Part shown: positions 22,141 to 34,714 of the stretch, piece by piece
Layout of the letters: each line of letters begins with the position of its first letter
Position numbering within the stretch: position 1 is the first letter of the stretch
NCBI GenBank assembly: GCA_036365145.1
Contig: JAEOAD010000031.1
Span: 9,768,001-9,832,000, forward strand
Direction of reading: 5' to 3'
Length of the DNA: 64,000 nt
From: Orientallactaga sibirica
Lineage: Eukaryota > Chordata > Mammalia > Rodentia > Dipodidae
The notes under the pieces: model-generated
Told to the model about the DNA's origin: nothing
What the model saw: only the letters and a program-made list of their open reading frames with translations
Databases searched by the model: none
Translations under genes and position numbers: made by a program

Positions 22141-22611
22141 AATAAGGGTAAGCATGACTGAGAACGGCAAAAGAAAAAACGTCTTCTGACCATTGTACAC
22201 ATGTACAAACACATACGTACCACACATGTACACAAGCAAAAGAAGAAAATGTTTGAAGTTCTCCACATCTCTCTAATATTATTTACCTCTCACAATCCCT
22301 ACTTTACTTAGAACCACTGTGTATGTAAGCTCACACCTACTAATGGTTTATAAAGTTGTTGGTCCAGTGACTATGAGCCTCAGCTTTCTTGGAGAACACC
22401 TTTCAGAGAAGAGGACCTGGAGGCAAAGGACAGAGAAGCAGGGAAAGGACTGGTGTCATGTCACCCTGAGCAAGGCACTGCCCATATATGATGAGCCTTC
22501 AAATTCTTGATTGGAACTGATGTTAGCATGTTTGGGCTAAGCACAGGAAACAATTTCATCCCAGAAATGGAGATTACATGTTAGCATTTCATGATACATT
22601 GTTTATAATAT

Positions 22612-22720
22612 GATGATTAGCATTCCTTCATTCCACCAACGTTTCCTGAATGCCAGCACTTTGCTAGGAAGTGAGGCTATAATGGTGAAAAGGACAGATA
22701 TAGAGTTGGAAGAAAAAAAA
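22612..22720 (+). mobile_element. L2 3' end
   Basis: 'TTCATTCCACCAACGTTTCCTGAATGCCAGCACTTTGCTAGG' (read in parts) followed by 'GTGAGGCTATAATGGTGAAAAGGACAG' matches the familiar L2 terminal sequence. Confidence 0.8.
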
Positions 22721-23450
22721 GTGTGCTGATGCTGATAGTTGGGGTTTTATGATGGAGCATCACTCCCCTTTAGGAGAACATGTGGCCAGCTCCTGAAAAA
22801 TGCCAAGAAGATGATAGCCAGGGAAATGGTGGGTCCAGTTGGCATGGGCCGGCGTTCCAAGACAGAACAGCCTAAGAGTGCTCCCTAAACAGTGCCTTGG
22901 CTTAGGTGCTTTGAGAAGCAGGCTCTGAGCAGTGGATAGGAAGTCTCTTGATAAAGGTTCTTGGGTCCCTGTAGGGAAGAGAGAAAGCACTGCACAGAAG
23001 GGGCTCTCTGGAGGAGTGCTGACAGCATTTTTCAGACATAGAGACTTTGGTCCTGAACCTTTATACCCCCGCATAGACAGATCATATAAATTGCACACGG
23101 AAAGGGGTCTGAGTGTGGGTGAGGCAGATTTGGAGGGGTTGAAAGTGATTCCCAGAGAAGGACTTAACTAAAGCTAACACCAATAATACTCCCAGGCATA
23201 TGGGCCTCAGCTGAGGAAAAGACTTTGGGTGTTGTTGGGCAGCATCCAGGATGGCAGGAGAAAGAGAAGCAGCATGAACTTATGCTGGAGTGACAAGTGT
23301 GACATACAGGAGATTTTAGGCCACACAAAGAAAATTGGGTTTTATCTTAAGGACAATGAAAAGACATGACAAGGGGCGATTTAAGCCCAGTTTGAATGAT
23401 TCAAATATGCTGACACTTACACGGCAGAGACAAACACATAAGAAAAGGTA
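22721..23450. other. Unassigned sequence
   Basis: Overlapping short ORFs on both strands (22,760-23,171) show no domain. No repeat is named. Confidence 0.5.
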
Positions 23451-23454
23451 GAGT

Positions 23455-23580
23455 GGTGGATAATTATAAGCCCATTTACAGGAGAGGATAATAAGCTTTG
23501 TAAGGATTGTATCTGTCAAAATTGCATAGTTAATATGTGGTTGAAGAATATTGAATTTCAGAGCTGTTTGGGTCTAACAT
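23455..23580 (-). mobile_element. MIR-type SINE, antisense
   Basis: 'AAGCCCATTTACAGGAGAGGATAATAAG', 'GTCAAAATTGCATAGTTAATATGTGG' and 'GAATTTCAGAGCTGTTTGGGTCT' follow the antisense MIR landmarks (fraction of bases exposed, association with the CACACAGCTAGTAAGTGG box, then the GAACCCAGGTCTGTC box). Confidence 0.65.
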
Positions 23581-24635
23581 TTACAGTCTTTTCATCATGG
23601 AATGCTCAAAATGAACTCAGTAAACTTTCCCATAACAAACCCTATACAGCATATATTCTTTCTTCTCTTTTCAATCTGTGTATGTTCATTGATGAGTGCA
23701 CTCCAATAAATCTCACTTCTAAACTTCGAGAACTAGGGAGAGCTAACTTTTCTGATGCCACATTAGGAAGAAGATGGGAAGACATAGCTCCACAAAAGAA
23801 TAGGTGGTGTCCTGCTCAAAGAATTTGAAAACACTCCCTTTGTGCCTCTAGATTCATTTGGGGTTTTAGAAGAAAGGAAGTTTTGGCCAGAAGCAGGGAA
23901 GTCTATGCTGGAGCAGGGTGAAAATTCTCCCCTCTTGTTCATCACATAGGGGAAGTAAGAACAGACTCAAGTTGAAAAGCATAGGTCTCACACAGACCCC
24001 TTCCTGTTCATTCTCAATAACAGATTCTCCTGATCATTCTTGCCTCTGCCTTTTGTAGTCTAGAAAGCTATCTGAAGAGTTTCTTGGACTATTAGCTATA
24101 AATTAGAATAATCTTTGATTTTTAATGAATGGATTTGTGTCTCAGATTGAAAATTAAATAAAGTTTAATAAGCATTAGAGGATGGAAAACTATGATAGAT
24201 GGACCATACACGACCCATCATACCTATTTTTTGTGTTTCTTATGAGTAGGGGATGTCTACATTATATATGATTAAAAAAATAAGATTACATGTGCTTTGA
24301 AAAGTATGTGAAATTCAAATTTCAGTGTTCATAAATAGTGTATTTGGAACACCATTTTATATACACACTTTTAACAGCTGCTTTAGTATAACAGCAAATT
24401 TCAGTCATTGCATTGAGGATTTATAGGACACAAACTTAGCCAGTGCATATTGACAGAAACTCCTTTGACCATATATGTATATATAATTTGATAATGTTAT
24501 AATAACATAATATGTAATATATAATAATTATATATATACATACATATATACACACACACACACAGTGAACAGATTTCTATGTTGAAGTATCCTGGTACTG
24601 GCTATTAATATCTTCTTTATTTAGATGAGATTCCA
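23581..24635. other. Unassigned; AT-rich tract at 24,470-24,565
   Basis: The only distinct element is an AT dinucleotide-rich stretch ending in TATATACA and a short (CA)n. No gene. Confidence 0.5.
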
Positions 24636-24639
24636 GCCC

Positions 24640-24775
24640 TACTTTGCATGAAAATTACCACAGATTTTATTAGAATATAGATATTAATTAAGTAGGTCTG
24701 GCTTAAGACATATTTACGACTAATTTCTGATGATGCTGATGCTACCGGTCCACAGACCAAGCTTTGGTTATACAG
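24640..24775 (+). mobile_element. MER5A-type hAT-Charlie MITE
   Basis: 'GCATGAAAATTACCACAGATTTTATTAGAATATAGA' in pieces, then the diagnostic end 'TGATGCTGATGCTACCGGTCC' followed by 'ACAGACCAAGCTTTG'. Confidence 0.85.
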
Positions 24776-24879
24776 GCCTTAGCAGATACCCTTGAGTCAC
24801 CTAGATTTCTCCACTGGCTGGCGCTATGTTGGTTTTCTTCCTGTCCTTATAGCACAGTGACATGGCTGAGCAAATCCAG

Positions 24880-25095
24880 GCCCTAGAGTTATATAATAAC
24901 TGCTACTCACCAGAATTCTGTCACTTTTGAGTTTCATCATTTTGGGGCATCTGTGCCTCAGTTTATCTACAGAAATACTTGAAAAATTAAGTTCTCCCTC
25001 ATGAAGTCCTGAGAGTTTAAAGTGTAGCAACTGTGTATTTCACTAGTAACAGTGCCAGGCACATAAGAAGTACTCAATTATTAAAAACTATTATG
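24880..25095 (+). mobile_element. MIR SINE
   Basis: 'GGGGCATCTGTGCCTCAGTTTATCTAC' and the tail 'AACAGTGCCAGGCACATAAGAAGTACTCAATTATTAAAAACTATTA' (in pieces) are MIR landmarks in sense order. Confidence 0.85.
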
Positions 25096-25995
25096 CACTT
25101 GAACAATTAGTATAAGAAGAAATAATAACTCACTCTCTTGGTTTGCATTTGCTCAAAATATCCACTTGTTCATTCCAACTTATCGTATTATATCTAGAGA
25201 ATTTTCCGCCCCTCACAATATGCTCTGTAAAATTTCCATCATATTTGGTACAGAATCATCTTTCTATTTCAATTGATTACAGCATTCTTATGTTTGTTTC
25301 TGTGTTTCATTTGCCTCTTCTCTACTGCCTTGCTAAAAGGCATTTCTAATTTGCCATTTTGTCTGCAAATGTAACTTGCAGATGAGATCAGGACTGTCAG
25401 AGCACGTCTTCAGGCAGCATTAAAGATGATATGGTATTCTTATCACATCCGTGCTGAAGTCAAAGATTTTGATCTTTAATACTTGACATTCATTTTCACG
25501 CAGTATTGCACAAACAACTCACAAATGTGTCATTTTTCATAGTCTCTTATAAGGTATGGATAAGAAACATGGACTTTTATTTCTTACACAGCTCTGTCAT
25601 ACAGCTATGATCCTTAATTTCTTTTGGATAGTGGGTCTCTTTGAGAATCTGATGAAATCACTGGTCTCCTTCCAAAATCTGCACATATACAATATTTTTT
25701 GTACATAACACTTCTGTTTGTGAACCTCATGTTAAAAGTTACTGACCTCCCTCTCCCTCTTCTTTTTTGGATGGACAGGGATTGGCTCTAATCTATTATG
25801 TACTATACATACATAATTGTCTTTTCACTTCAACCTAGTCATCTCTGATCCACTTCAATACTGAAAATATACAAAAATCAAATTCATTTTACTTCTTAAG
25901 AGAGTATGGCCTTTGACAGAAGACATCTTTCTATTTAACTCAGCTGACCTCAAGTGTCATGTGACTCTATTTCTTCTTTTCTATAAAGCAATATA
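25096..25995. other. Unassigned sequence
   Basis: AT-rich with no named repeat or exon. Confidence 0.5.
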
Positions 25996-26002
25996 TTTTT
26001 GC

Positions 26003-26335
26003 TTGGATAAAACAATTCATGTGTTGAAGACTCGGCCTGAAGTGTGCCAGTGTTCTGAGATGGGGCTTATAGGAAGTGATTGGATCATGTGAGCTCTGTG
26101 TCATCAATATTGATCTATTGTTCTCACACATAATTTGACTGGTTGTTGGAAGGAGACTGAATTTAGGAAGTGGGGCTTCATTTAATGGAATGAGTCCTAG
26201 CACCTGCACTTTTGGGAGCTATATCTTCTTGCTGGCTCCTCTCTTCCCACTTACAGTGACCATAGACTGAAATTGTGACCCCCAAATTATTTTCCTCTCT
26301 TGAAGTTCTTTATCTCAAAGCTGACAAACACAAGG
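26003..26335 (+). mobile_element. MaLR-type LTR (MST/MLT-like)
   Basis: 'CATGTGTTGAAGACTCGGCC', 'AGGAAGTGATTGGATCATGTGAGCTCTGTG', 'GGTTGTTGGAAGGAGACTGAATTTAGGAAGTGGGGC' (in pieces) and 'TTGCTGGCTCCTCTCTTCCCAC' follow the usual ERVL-MaLR LTR order. Diverged solo LTR. Confidence 0.75.
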
Positions 26336-26664
26336 AGTAATCATTTCCTACCTATGACTTACCAGTCAAATCTGCTGACCCTAAGCGTGGAGGCTGTCAA
26401 AGCAATGTAATAGTCACCTTTCCATGCTCAGAGTCTTGCATATTTCCTGGTCCACAGAAAATATTTATTAAATAATAAATAGCATTTTAACATGCCTTAT
26501 GCACACACCACCCCCACACACACATTGAATAAGTCAACTTTCCAGATGCTGTTTTCCTACATGCAGAAGTCAAACTTAACAAATTCAATATTTAATAAAT
26601 TATCAAGTCTTAGTAATTTGACCTATTTAATGTTCCTTATTCATTTCTACCTGTTTTGTTTTGC

Positions 26665-26815
26665 TGGTTTGTTTGTTTGTTTTGTGGCAGGATCTCACTC
26701 TAGCCCAGGCTGACCTGGAATTCACTATGTAGTTTCAGGGTGGCCTCAAACTCATGGCAATTGATCTCTGTCTCCCAAATCCTGTAATTAAAGGATGCAC
26801 CACCATGCCTGGCAT
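26665..26815 (-). mobile_element. B1 SINE, antisense
   Basis: A (TTTG)n tail, then 'GCAGGATCTCACTCTAGCCCAGGCTGACCTGGAATTCAC' in pieces and 'GGATGCACCACCATGCCTGGC' at the end. Nearly full length. Confidence 0.95.
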
Positions 26816-27370
26816 AATTTCTACTTTTTCTTGGGTTAAATTTATTACACTTCTTACTGAAATTATATTAAATATATTAACCCATTTCTTTCACCTCTGG
26901 TTTTCTGTTTTGTGTTTCTACCACAGGTATTTTTTTGTTTGTTTTAATACATAGACATGAATATATTCATCCCTTATTAAAACTCACCAATGTTCATCCA
27001 CTCATAGATTTAATGTGAATGTTTTGAGCTCAAGTCAGACTTACTGAGAGAGGTTAATTCTAAGACTGTATCTGACAAGGCTCATGGACTGTTTTATAGA
27101 TCATCAGCTTGGGAATGTGCTGACAGAAGCCAGCATTTCTTGGTTTCTTTCACATCACTTACTCTCTCTTGTTCTCCAGCAAAAGCTTAGGATTCAAGGG
27201 ATTTGAGGGAGGCATGAATATCTGTATACTGATCCTTTTGTCACCAAGTCCAAGCGACTCTGATGTAAATGGCCTGGAGAGCCCCTGGACAAAACTAAAG
27301 GTCAAAGAGTCAAGATGATACCCAAGGCTCTCCATAAGCTGGGACTTCATATTCTTTGCCTCTTTTTCTC
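26816..27370. other. Unassigned sequence
   Basis: No named element. Confidence 0.5.
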
Positions 27371-27374
27371 TTTG

Positions 27375-27900
27375 TCAAACTTTTCATCACTGTGATAAAT
27401 ATTAGAGTAAACAAAAGAAGGAAATGTTACTTTAGCTGATAGGATTTTGAGGTTTCAATCCAAACTCACTTCTCTGTTGTTTCTGGGTGCGAGTTGAGGC
27501 AGAACATGATGGTGGGCAGTGTAAAAGAACACAGTTGCTTACCTCATGGTGCAGAAACAGAGGAACAAACAGAAATGGGCTAGAGTAAGACACCTTTTAA
27601 AGACACACACCACTAGGGACCCTTCCTTCTCCACACAGGCATCACCTTCAAGAGCTTCACCCCTCCCTAATAATCTGCTTACATTTTGATTCCATACATG
27701 GATTGATTAACCCTTCGATGAAGGCTGAGACCTCAGGATCCAATCACTACCCAAAAGTTTCATCCCTGACCAAATTTAGAATACATAGCTTTCTGAGGGG
27801 GATGCTTTATGTAGCCAGAGAGCAGATTGAGGTAGCCCCTCAGTCTGCATGGATGATATCATCTTTCCTGTATTTGTACAAATACACCATCCCATAATTT
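27375..27900 (-). mobile_element. MaLR-type LTR, antisense
   Basis: On the plus strand: 'TCATCACTGTGATAAATATTAGAG', 'GAGTTGAGGCAGAACATGATGG', 'GCTTACCTCATGGTGCAG', 'CAGGCATCACCTTCAAG', 'GATTGATTAACCC' and 'CTCAGGATCCAATCACTACC'. These are the antisense landmarks of old MaLR LTRs, including the GATTGGATC box. Confidence 0.7.
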
Positions 27901-30900
27901 GAATAGTGACGTCACCCTTTCTGTAAGCAACCAAACCTATGCATTAGAATAAAGTCTCTGAGACAGGAAGCGTTGGGGAGTGAGGTAAAGCAGAAGTCTG
28001 CCTAAGAATGTCAGGGTTTGGGCATGAATGATCAGTGCAGTCACGTTTGTTTGCTGTGTGTTTCAGAGGTGTTGACATGCATTTCAAATCCCCTCCTCTG
28101 TTTTCTTCGAAATGATTTGGTCTCACCTGGGTGAAGCCAACAATAAGAGTGCTAACCATCTTTAACTTATCCTCCTCTTCTTTATTCAGCCCTCAATTTG
28201 GTTTCCGGTCATATTGGCCCACAGTTTTAGCTGTGGTGTTTCAGCTAAACAACAGCTGGGAGTTAACAGCACCCCAGCTGCAGCCTGCTAGACCAAACAG
28301 TTGAGCTCCTAAATGTAGAAAAATGATGAAATGACTAGACATATAGGTTTCTAATTGCAGCCAGGATTCTGCAGCTGGGAAGTCACCCGAAGATATATAT
28401 TCTGTGCAGTCATGCACTCCACCCCAACTGGAAAGCTTTTCCCTTCCTTCCCATCCTAAGACTGCTGCCAAAATATGAAGTCCAGTTCCAGCTCCCCAAA
28501 CTATGTTTGCTTCTCATTTGAAGCCAACTCAGCTTGTCTTGTCAATCCAGTTAGGAACTGAGCCAGGGAGATAGATCAGTTAATGCATGAGGAGGACATG
28601 ATGATAAGGTAATTTTGGGAAATAAGACTCACACGCAAGTCTTAAATACGACCTATGGAGCCAGAAAGGCAGTCCTAACCCAGCATCACCTGCAGCACCA
28701 TACACACTCATGATCTGGAGGAGAGCCACTAGCTTCCTCTCTGCTGCTTTCTGGTGTGTTCTGACCTTCCATTAATTCCATTTTTTTTCCTTTTATCTTT
28801 TCTCCACTTTCTACACACATATCCTCCTTTCTTCAAACAATTTCTATAACTCATAACATCTCTGTTCTTGGGGCTTTTCCACTGGTGTTGGTGGTGGGTG
28901 GGAAAACTTTCATTTTAGTTCTATTCCTCATTTCTGGAGCCTGGAGAACCCTTTATAGCAGGAACCACCCTATGTCCAATATTCACCCTTCTGTCTTTAT
29001 ATCTATCCTCTGAGTACCTGTTCTTGAAGGGAAAAAGGCACCAAACATTTATATTTTCCTTCTGCCTGCACTCTGGCATTTAAGAATTAAAGATTTATAC
29101 ATTATAATTTTATTTTTAATAAAAATATAACCAATAATCTCTTTGTTCTTTCATTTCAGTGTACGATGTTCTATAGCCTATTCACTCTGTAGTCTCAAAA
29201 TCAGAGGAGTTACAGGTGCCAACAGACAGGATATGTGATAAAGCCAAGAAGAAAGACTGAGATGGTCTAATGTCATCTGCTGTAGAGCTGGGCTGATGGC
29301 ACAAGTCCACCTCTTTATAAGAGCAAATGTTACTAATAAGATGTGGCTTTCTCTTTGTCTTCTTATCTGTGCCTAAATTGGTGCTACACCTTAAAAATGA
29401 TTGGCCAATGAATCATGTAAATGAATACATACCAGGCAAATCTGGTTGGATCTTTTTGTTTAAAAGGCAGTGTTCTACGTTTGTAAAGTTTTCCAATGTG
29501 TTTCTAGTTTCTGAATGTGACTACCAGTGAGTTGTCACTTTTTTATGCATTTTAATGAATGATCCATGAAACACAAAAATAAATAATTAAAAATAATTAA
29601 TTTGAAGGTGAAATTTCACCAGCAGGAGCAGTGACGTGGTTGGATTATATCACCTTCTAACTGACCTGTTGGGTTCTAGAACAGAGCTCAGGAAGCCGCA
29701 CACATGATGCAAATCTGGCCTTTGTCTTATTTTGGTAAGCAGAACTTGTCAGAACATAAAAAAGCTCATGAGCCGTGTATTAGCCACGGCTGCTCTCACA
29801 CTGTCCCAGCAAGGGAGAGTAGCAATGGAAAATGATCAAACCTACAAAGTGGAAGATCTTCATGATCTGTCCTGTCACAGAACAAGTGACCCAACTCTGG
29901 TCTAGACGGAAGCATGCCTTCAGCACATGCGACTTTCAAGAATGTTAAGAAAAGAAAGAAAATTCTGTCAACCTTTGTAACCCTCTTTCATAGCTGAATA
30001 GTCTGATCTATGATCTAAATCATACTTATCTAAGAACAAAGATCACTGAGTAAAAGTGGAAAAACAAACACAGCATCACTCTCTCTGGTGGGTGAATGGA
30101 GGAAGGCCCTTCAGGGCCCAGGTTACCTTATGTGATCTCAGAAACACAGCCTGAAAGCACCTCTGAGGGCTTTCTGTTCCTCCAGATAGCAGCTGTGATG
30201 TCCACGTTTACTCCTTCCCTCGTTCTTTTTTTTTTTTTTTTTAGTTTTTTTTTTCCTTCTCTCTGTTATCTTTACACATGAGAAGTCATTCCAGATGCAG
30301 CTCAGTTAAGATACACAATTAAGAAATTAGGAGTGAGCACCTGCTCTGGCTCCTTCATCATCTGTTTGAGTGGGTGCAGGCTGCCTGACTCGGAAAACTT
30401 CATGCTCTCCCCATGGACCCAACAATGGACTGCTTAGATGGAACTTCTCACATCTGTATTCATTTTAGTAATTTCCTCTGATGAATCCATCTGTCACCCT
30501 CCTCTCACACCAAAGCACCATTTTTATTTTCTGTTCCAGTTTCTGAATGATGTTTTGTTATTCACAAGGCCAGGATGTCATGAGATAGCTGGTTAGTTGT
30601 GGGGAAATTTCTGTATCTGAGTGAGCTTGACTGTGATAAATTGCACTAGGGTAGAGGTTGGGAGGGTTTCTCTCCAGGCAGATGCTATTAACATAGCTGC
30701 AGGCCAGCGTCACTGCTTGAGAGCAAATCCAACCTGAGGCTCTGCACTCAGTCTCTCTCTTAGCAGCTGCCATTTAACCTTGCTGGTTTTTATCCCTGAG
30801 TTACAGATAAGGAAGCTAATTGCAAAATGATTTAATGATTTCATGATTAAAATGAAGCTATAAAAATGAGGCTGTTTAAAGACTGTTTCCCAGAAGTGCC

Positions 30901-33174
30901 CACTATGTTGACACAGAACAAAATTTGGAATAAGAGGTGTTAGATTCTACCACAGCTCCACCACTTCCAGGATCCAAGTTCATTTGTTCTATAACTTCTC
31001 CCTCAGTCTCTTTCTCTGCAGAGTTGGACCACCATCCTACCTGACTTCACTCTGTTCCATCCAGTACTACAATATCTTAGGCTCTCTGTCCAGTGCTGTG
31101 GTTATTCAGACTCTCCGTAAGAGGTGACAGTATGTGGGACTGTCAGACACAGATAAGGATCATTTTAATGTAATTTGATAAGGGTCATGTTCAGTAGGAC
31201 CTGGGTTCTACAAAGATACAGAGAGGGATATTTTCTGAGGTTGAGTGGGCAAGGACACATTCTCCAAGGCATGATACTGGCCTGTATTTTTGGACCAGTG
31301 TTATGAAGTCTAAGTACAAGAGAAGGAAACTTTAGATGGTGGCTGAGGCAGAATTGAAAGACAGGGGAAATTAAGAGGATATGGGAAGAGAAAGGAACCC
31401 TCAACTCTAAGCCTGGTAGAAGCCTTCTATCAGCTGAGTATCAATAATAGCAGAGCAATTGATAGTATTTTCTATGAAGGTTGCTGAATAGAGACATTTT
31501 TTCCCTTTTCTATAGAGATGTTTTCAAATAAGAATATTAAAATAGTAATAAAAGATGCGTAATGCCTGGTCAGCTGTGACCGTGAGTGTGGCCTTACTCT
31601 TTCCCAGATAATGCAAGGGAATCTCACACATTTAATTTTGGTTTGACTTGAGAGAATCCTAGCTTTCCATGCAGCCCTTGGGATCTATATTGTGGCCTTC
31701 CCTGCTATGCAAAGCTTCTCAGGACCCGTCTTTCAATCTCATTTAAATTCCTTAGAAACTCTTTGACAGTGTAACTGCAGAACCCACCAAAATTGTATAC
31801 ATGGCTGTTGTAAAAACAATGAAAGCTGACTGTCTCTTGAGAAGGCCATAACTATGCTTGGGTGTGTGTGATCTTTTTCCCCTTTCTCTGAGAACAACTC
31901 TATTTATTAGCCCCCGTACTTAAATCTGTGCTTTAAAAAAAAAATCTCTGCTTCACACTGGCTCTCTCTGAAATTCTTTTCAAGGCCTCACCTGAGTAGT
32001 GGCCTCTGAAAAGAACTCTCCAGGCTCATACAGGTGGCAGGGTGGAGCTGTGTCTCTGGCACATGCTCCAATGCTGTCCAAAGAGACCTTAAGTGAGAGG
32101 AATCAAGAGGTCTGAAACCACCTACAATATATGCAAATTTCCCAAAGCCTTGGTATTAATTCATCATAGAAAGATAGGCAAGCTATGGCAGAACATGTGG
32201 CTGAGGATGAGTGTGTATGGGAACCAAACATGCAGGGCCAAGCCATCTTTGCTTTATCCAGAGTGTTCTGGCACACAACAATCCCAATGTATATTTGATT
32301 AGACTTGTCGGTTATGGGGATTCATCTATGACAGACAAGTTTCAAATCGAAGAGATGACCCTTCCAACTTCTCAGGAAAAAGAGGCCACATGTATGTTAG
32401 AAGAGATGCACAGGAGGGACTTGGCACTAGAAACAGTAGACAAGTCATAAGGGACAGACAGACTATTTAGGAGGACTGGGTGAGAAACATTGTTGGTTTG
32501 TCGCAATAATTAAAGAAATAATTGAGTCCAAATTGCGAAACTGTAGACAGAGTTAAGACTATTTAAACTTGCCATTCAAAATACAATTCATGAGGGTATA
32601 CGGAATTCTAGGCCTTAGACTAACATCTGGATATTGTGATTTTCAGGGAGATAGAGAAAGCAGAAGGGGAATCATACTATTTTTAAAGTAATATTCTTCT
32701 AGGCAGTGGCCAGTATCACACATTCGTGATTTCTCTTGGTTCTTACACTAGCCTTTTATGATATATATTTACCTCCACTTGTGGATGAGGGAAGAATCTT
32801 TGGAATGGCCCATTCTCTGCCCTCAAATTTTTCATAGACTACTGTGGTGGGGTATTAATATAAGTAGAACTGCGACTTGTTGCAAAGGATGTTCTGGTGG
32901 AAGTCAACATTGTGTAATGGAAAAGGATGGAAGAAAGGTGTTGATCTGTATCTTGGGAAATTTCACAGAGGAGGTAGCGCCTTTCAATTGACTGGGAATT
33001 GTTCACAGGTTTGGGGAGGGAAAGGCAAAGAAGACAGTTTAAAATAAAAAGGCTTTTGTTCTGGGACTTGCACAGGCTCACTGGGGATAGTGTAGCAGGA
33101 CTGGGAGTAACAGAGGATATGGCTGCAGGGCATACACAGTCACAGCCTGCATTCAAAGGCTTTAAGCTAGCTGA
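27901..33174. other. Long stretch of mostly unique sequence
   Basis: This is the largest part of the window with few recognisable repeats. It has a poly-T run (30,224-30,254), a likely MIR at 30,935-31,060 and a cluster of AGCTG motifs at 28,226-28,281. ORFs are all under 132 codons and carry no domain I recognise. The low repeat density suggests that conserved non-coding elements could lie here. Confidence 0.5.
30935..31060 (+). mobile_element. Possible MIR SINE
   Basis: 'AGATTCTACCACAGCTCCACCACTTCCAGG' and 'ATAACTTCTCCCTCAGTCTCTTTCTCTGCAGAG' in pieces resemble the MIR CTCTGCCACTTACTAGC and AACCTCTCTGAGCCTCAG boxes. Confidence 0.5.
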
Positions 33175-33177
33175 CTG

Positions 33178-33510
33178 TGGTGGTTTGAATGTAAAAGGCC
33201 CCCCATAGGCTTGTATGTTTGAATTATTAACCACCAGCAGGTGGTACTCTTCTAAAAGAGCCTTTAGGAGATGATACCTTAATGAAAAAAGTGGGTCACT
33301 GATGGTGGGTCTTGAGGTTTGATAATCTAACCCTACTTGCTGTTCTGTTTCACTACTTCCTCCATGCTAATGTAATGATATAACACTGATTTCTTCTTCC
33401 TGCCACAATGGGCTCTGCTCTCTGGAACTGTAAGCTGAAATAATTATTTCCTTCCCTAAGTGATTTTTGGTCAGGTATTTTGTCCCAGCAACAAGAACTT
33501 GACTAATACC
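33178..33510 (+). mobile_element. Solo LTR, MaLR/ORR1-like
   Basis: It opens TGGTGGTTTGAATGTAAAAGG and has 'ACCACCAGCAGGTGG', 'GTGGGTCACTGATGGTGGG', 'TACTTGCTGTTCTG' and 'GTAAGCTGAAATAATTATTTCC' (the signal region). It closes 'TTTTGTCCCAGCAACAAGAA.TTGACTAAT'. Typical rodent MaLR order, about 330 bp, without internal sequence. Confidence 0.8.
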
Positions 33511-33511
33511 C

Positions 33512-33628
33512 TGGGCATGGTGGCACACATACTTGCAATCACAGTACTTAATAGGATGCAACAGGAGGATCATGAGTAGAAGGCCCAGGCTGAGCTACAT
33601 AAAAAGGCCTTGTAGCAAAAATACTTCC
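33512..33628 (+). mobile_element. B1 SINE (diverged)
   Basis: 'CTGGGCATGGTGGCACACATACTTGCAATCACAG' in pieces and 'CAACAGGAGGATCATGAG' directly after the LTR. Confidence 0.85.
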
Positions 33629-33631
33629 CCA

Positions 33632-33878
33632 GAGCTGGAGAGATGGCTTAGCAGTTAAGGCAATTGTGTGCAAAACCTAAGGACACATGTTCAACTGTCC
33701 AGATCCCATGGAAGCCAGATGTACAGGATAATGCAAGCATGCAAGGTCACACATGTACCCAAGATGGCTCACACATCTACAGTTCGATTGCTGTATCTGG
33801 AGGCACTGGCATGCCAATTCTTTCTCTCTTTTCTCTTTCTCTCTGTCTCTCACTCTCTCATTAAAAAAAAAAAAATTC
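33632..33878 (+). mobile_element. Lineage SINE with enlarged middle
   Basis: GAGCTGGAGAGATGGCTTAGCAG head. The middle contains an extra 'GCAAGCATGCAAGGTCACACATGTACCCAAG' region, possibly an internal duplication, before 'CACATCTACAGTTCG'. CT region and A13 tail. Confidence 0.92.
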
Positions 33879-33881
33879 TGG

Positions 33882-34092
33882 GGCTGGAGAGAAGGCTTAG
33901 TGGTTAAGGCATTTGCCTGCATAGCCAGAGGATCCCCATTCGACTGTCCAGGACCCATGTAAGCCAGATGCACAAGGGCGGGGGGGTGCATGTATCTGGA
34001 ATTTGTTTGCAGTGGCTGGAGGAACTGGTGCACCCATTCTCTCTCCCTCCCTCTTTCTCTCTCACAAATAACTAAATTAAAAAAAAAAATTC
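33882..34092 (+). mobile_element. Lineage SINE in tandem
   Basis: GGGCTGGAGAGAAGGCTTAG begins about 4 nt after the previous A tail. It ends AACTAAATTAAAAAAAAAA followed by ATTCTTCC. Both copies are followed by AAAATTCT, so they may share the target. Confidence 0.94.
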
Positions 34093-34327
34093 TTCCAAAA
34101 CACCACCACCAAACAGAAGCAAAAATTCAAGCAAAACCAGTATCAAACAAATAGTTTTAAGCAAGTGTAGGTTAAGATAAAAGGTGTACCTCAGAGAGAT
34201 CGTTTCAATGACAAAGGCCCTGTGAAGATGATGAAGACCAGCAGAAGGTAATTTCTATGTCAGAGGTGGTAGAAACTTAGGGTAGGATGTTAGAAGTGGT
34301 GGTGGAGCAAGACTAGTATTCATGAGT

Positions 34328-34714
34328 GTGGTAGTTTGAATATATGGCCCCCAATATATTCAATATTTTAATAGTTTATAGTTTGCATCTGCAATCACCT
34401 TGCTAGAGGCAATGTCACTGGGGGCCGGTTTTAAGGTGTGGTGATGGTTTGAGATTCCATTGCAAAGATATGCAAAGTGTGTCTAATAGGAATTCCTGAA
34501 GTGTGCTGTGGCTTTTGGGCTGTAGTTTTGCTCTGTGTGCTATGTGCCAGGTTGGCTTTTTCTCTCTCTTGCCTGGTCCTATGACAGCAGGCACTTCTCC
34601 TGCCATTATGGAACTTCCCCTGGGTCTGTAAGCTTCAATAAATAATATCCCTTCCTCCATAACTGTGCCTGGTCTGGAAGTTCATCTCAGCGAACCTGAA
34701 GCTGTCTGCTACAA
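34328..34714 (+). mobile_element. Solo LTR, MaLR/ORR1-like
   Basis: TGTGGTAGTTTGAATATATGG at the start, 'GGCAATGTCACTGGGGGCC', 'CTGCCATTATGGAACTTCCCC', a polyadenylation-type 'CTTCAATAAATAATATCCC' and an end near CTGCTACA. No primer-binding site or internal region follows. Confidence 0.8.

Noticed and set aside
33178..34714. Two LTRs 0.8 kb apart as one provirus
   Set aside because: The two LTRs differ too much in sequence, and the space between holds a B1 and two SINEs with no retroviral internal text. They are separate solo LTRs.
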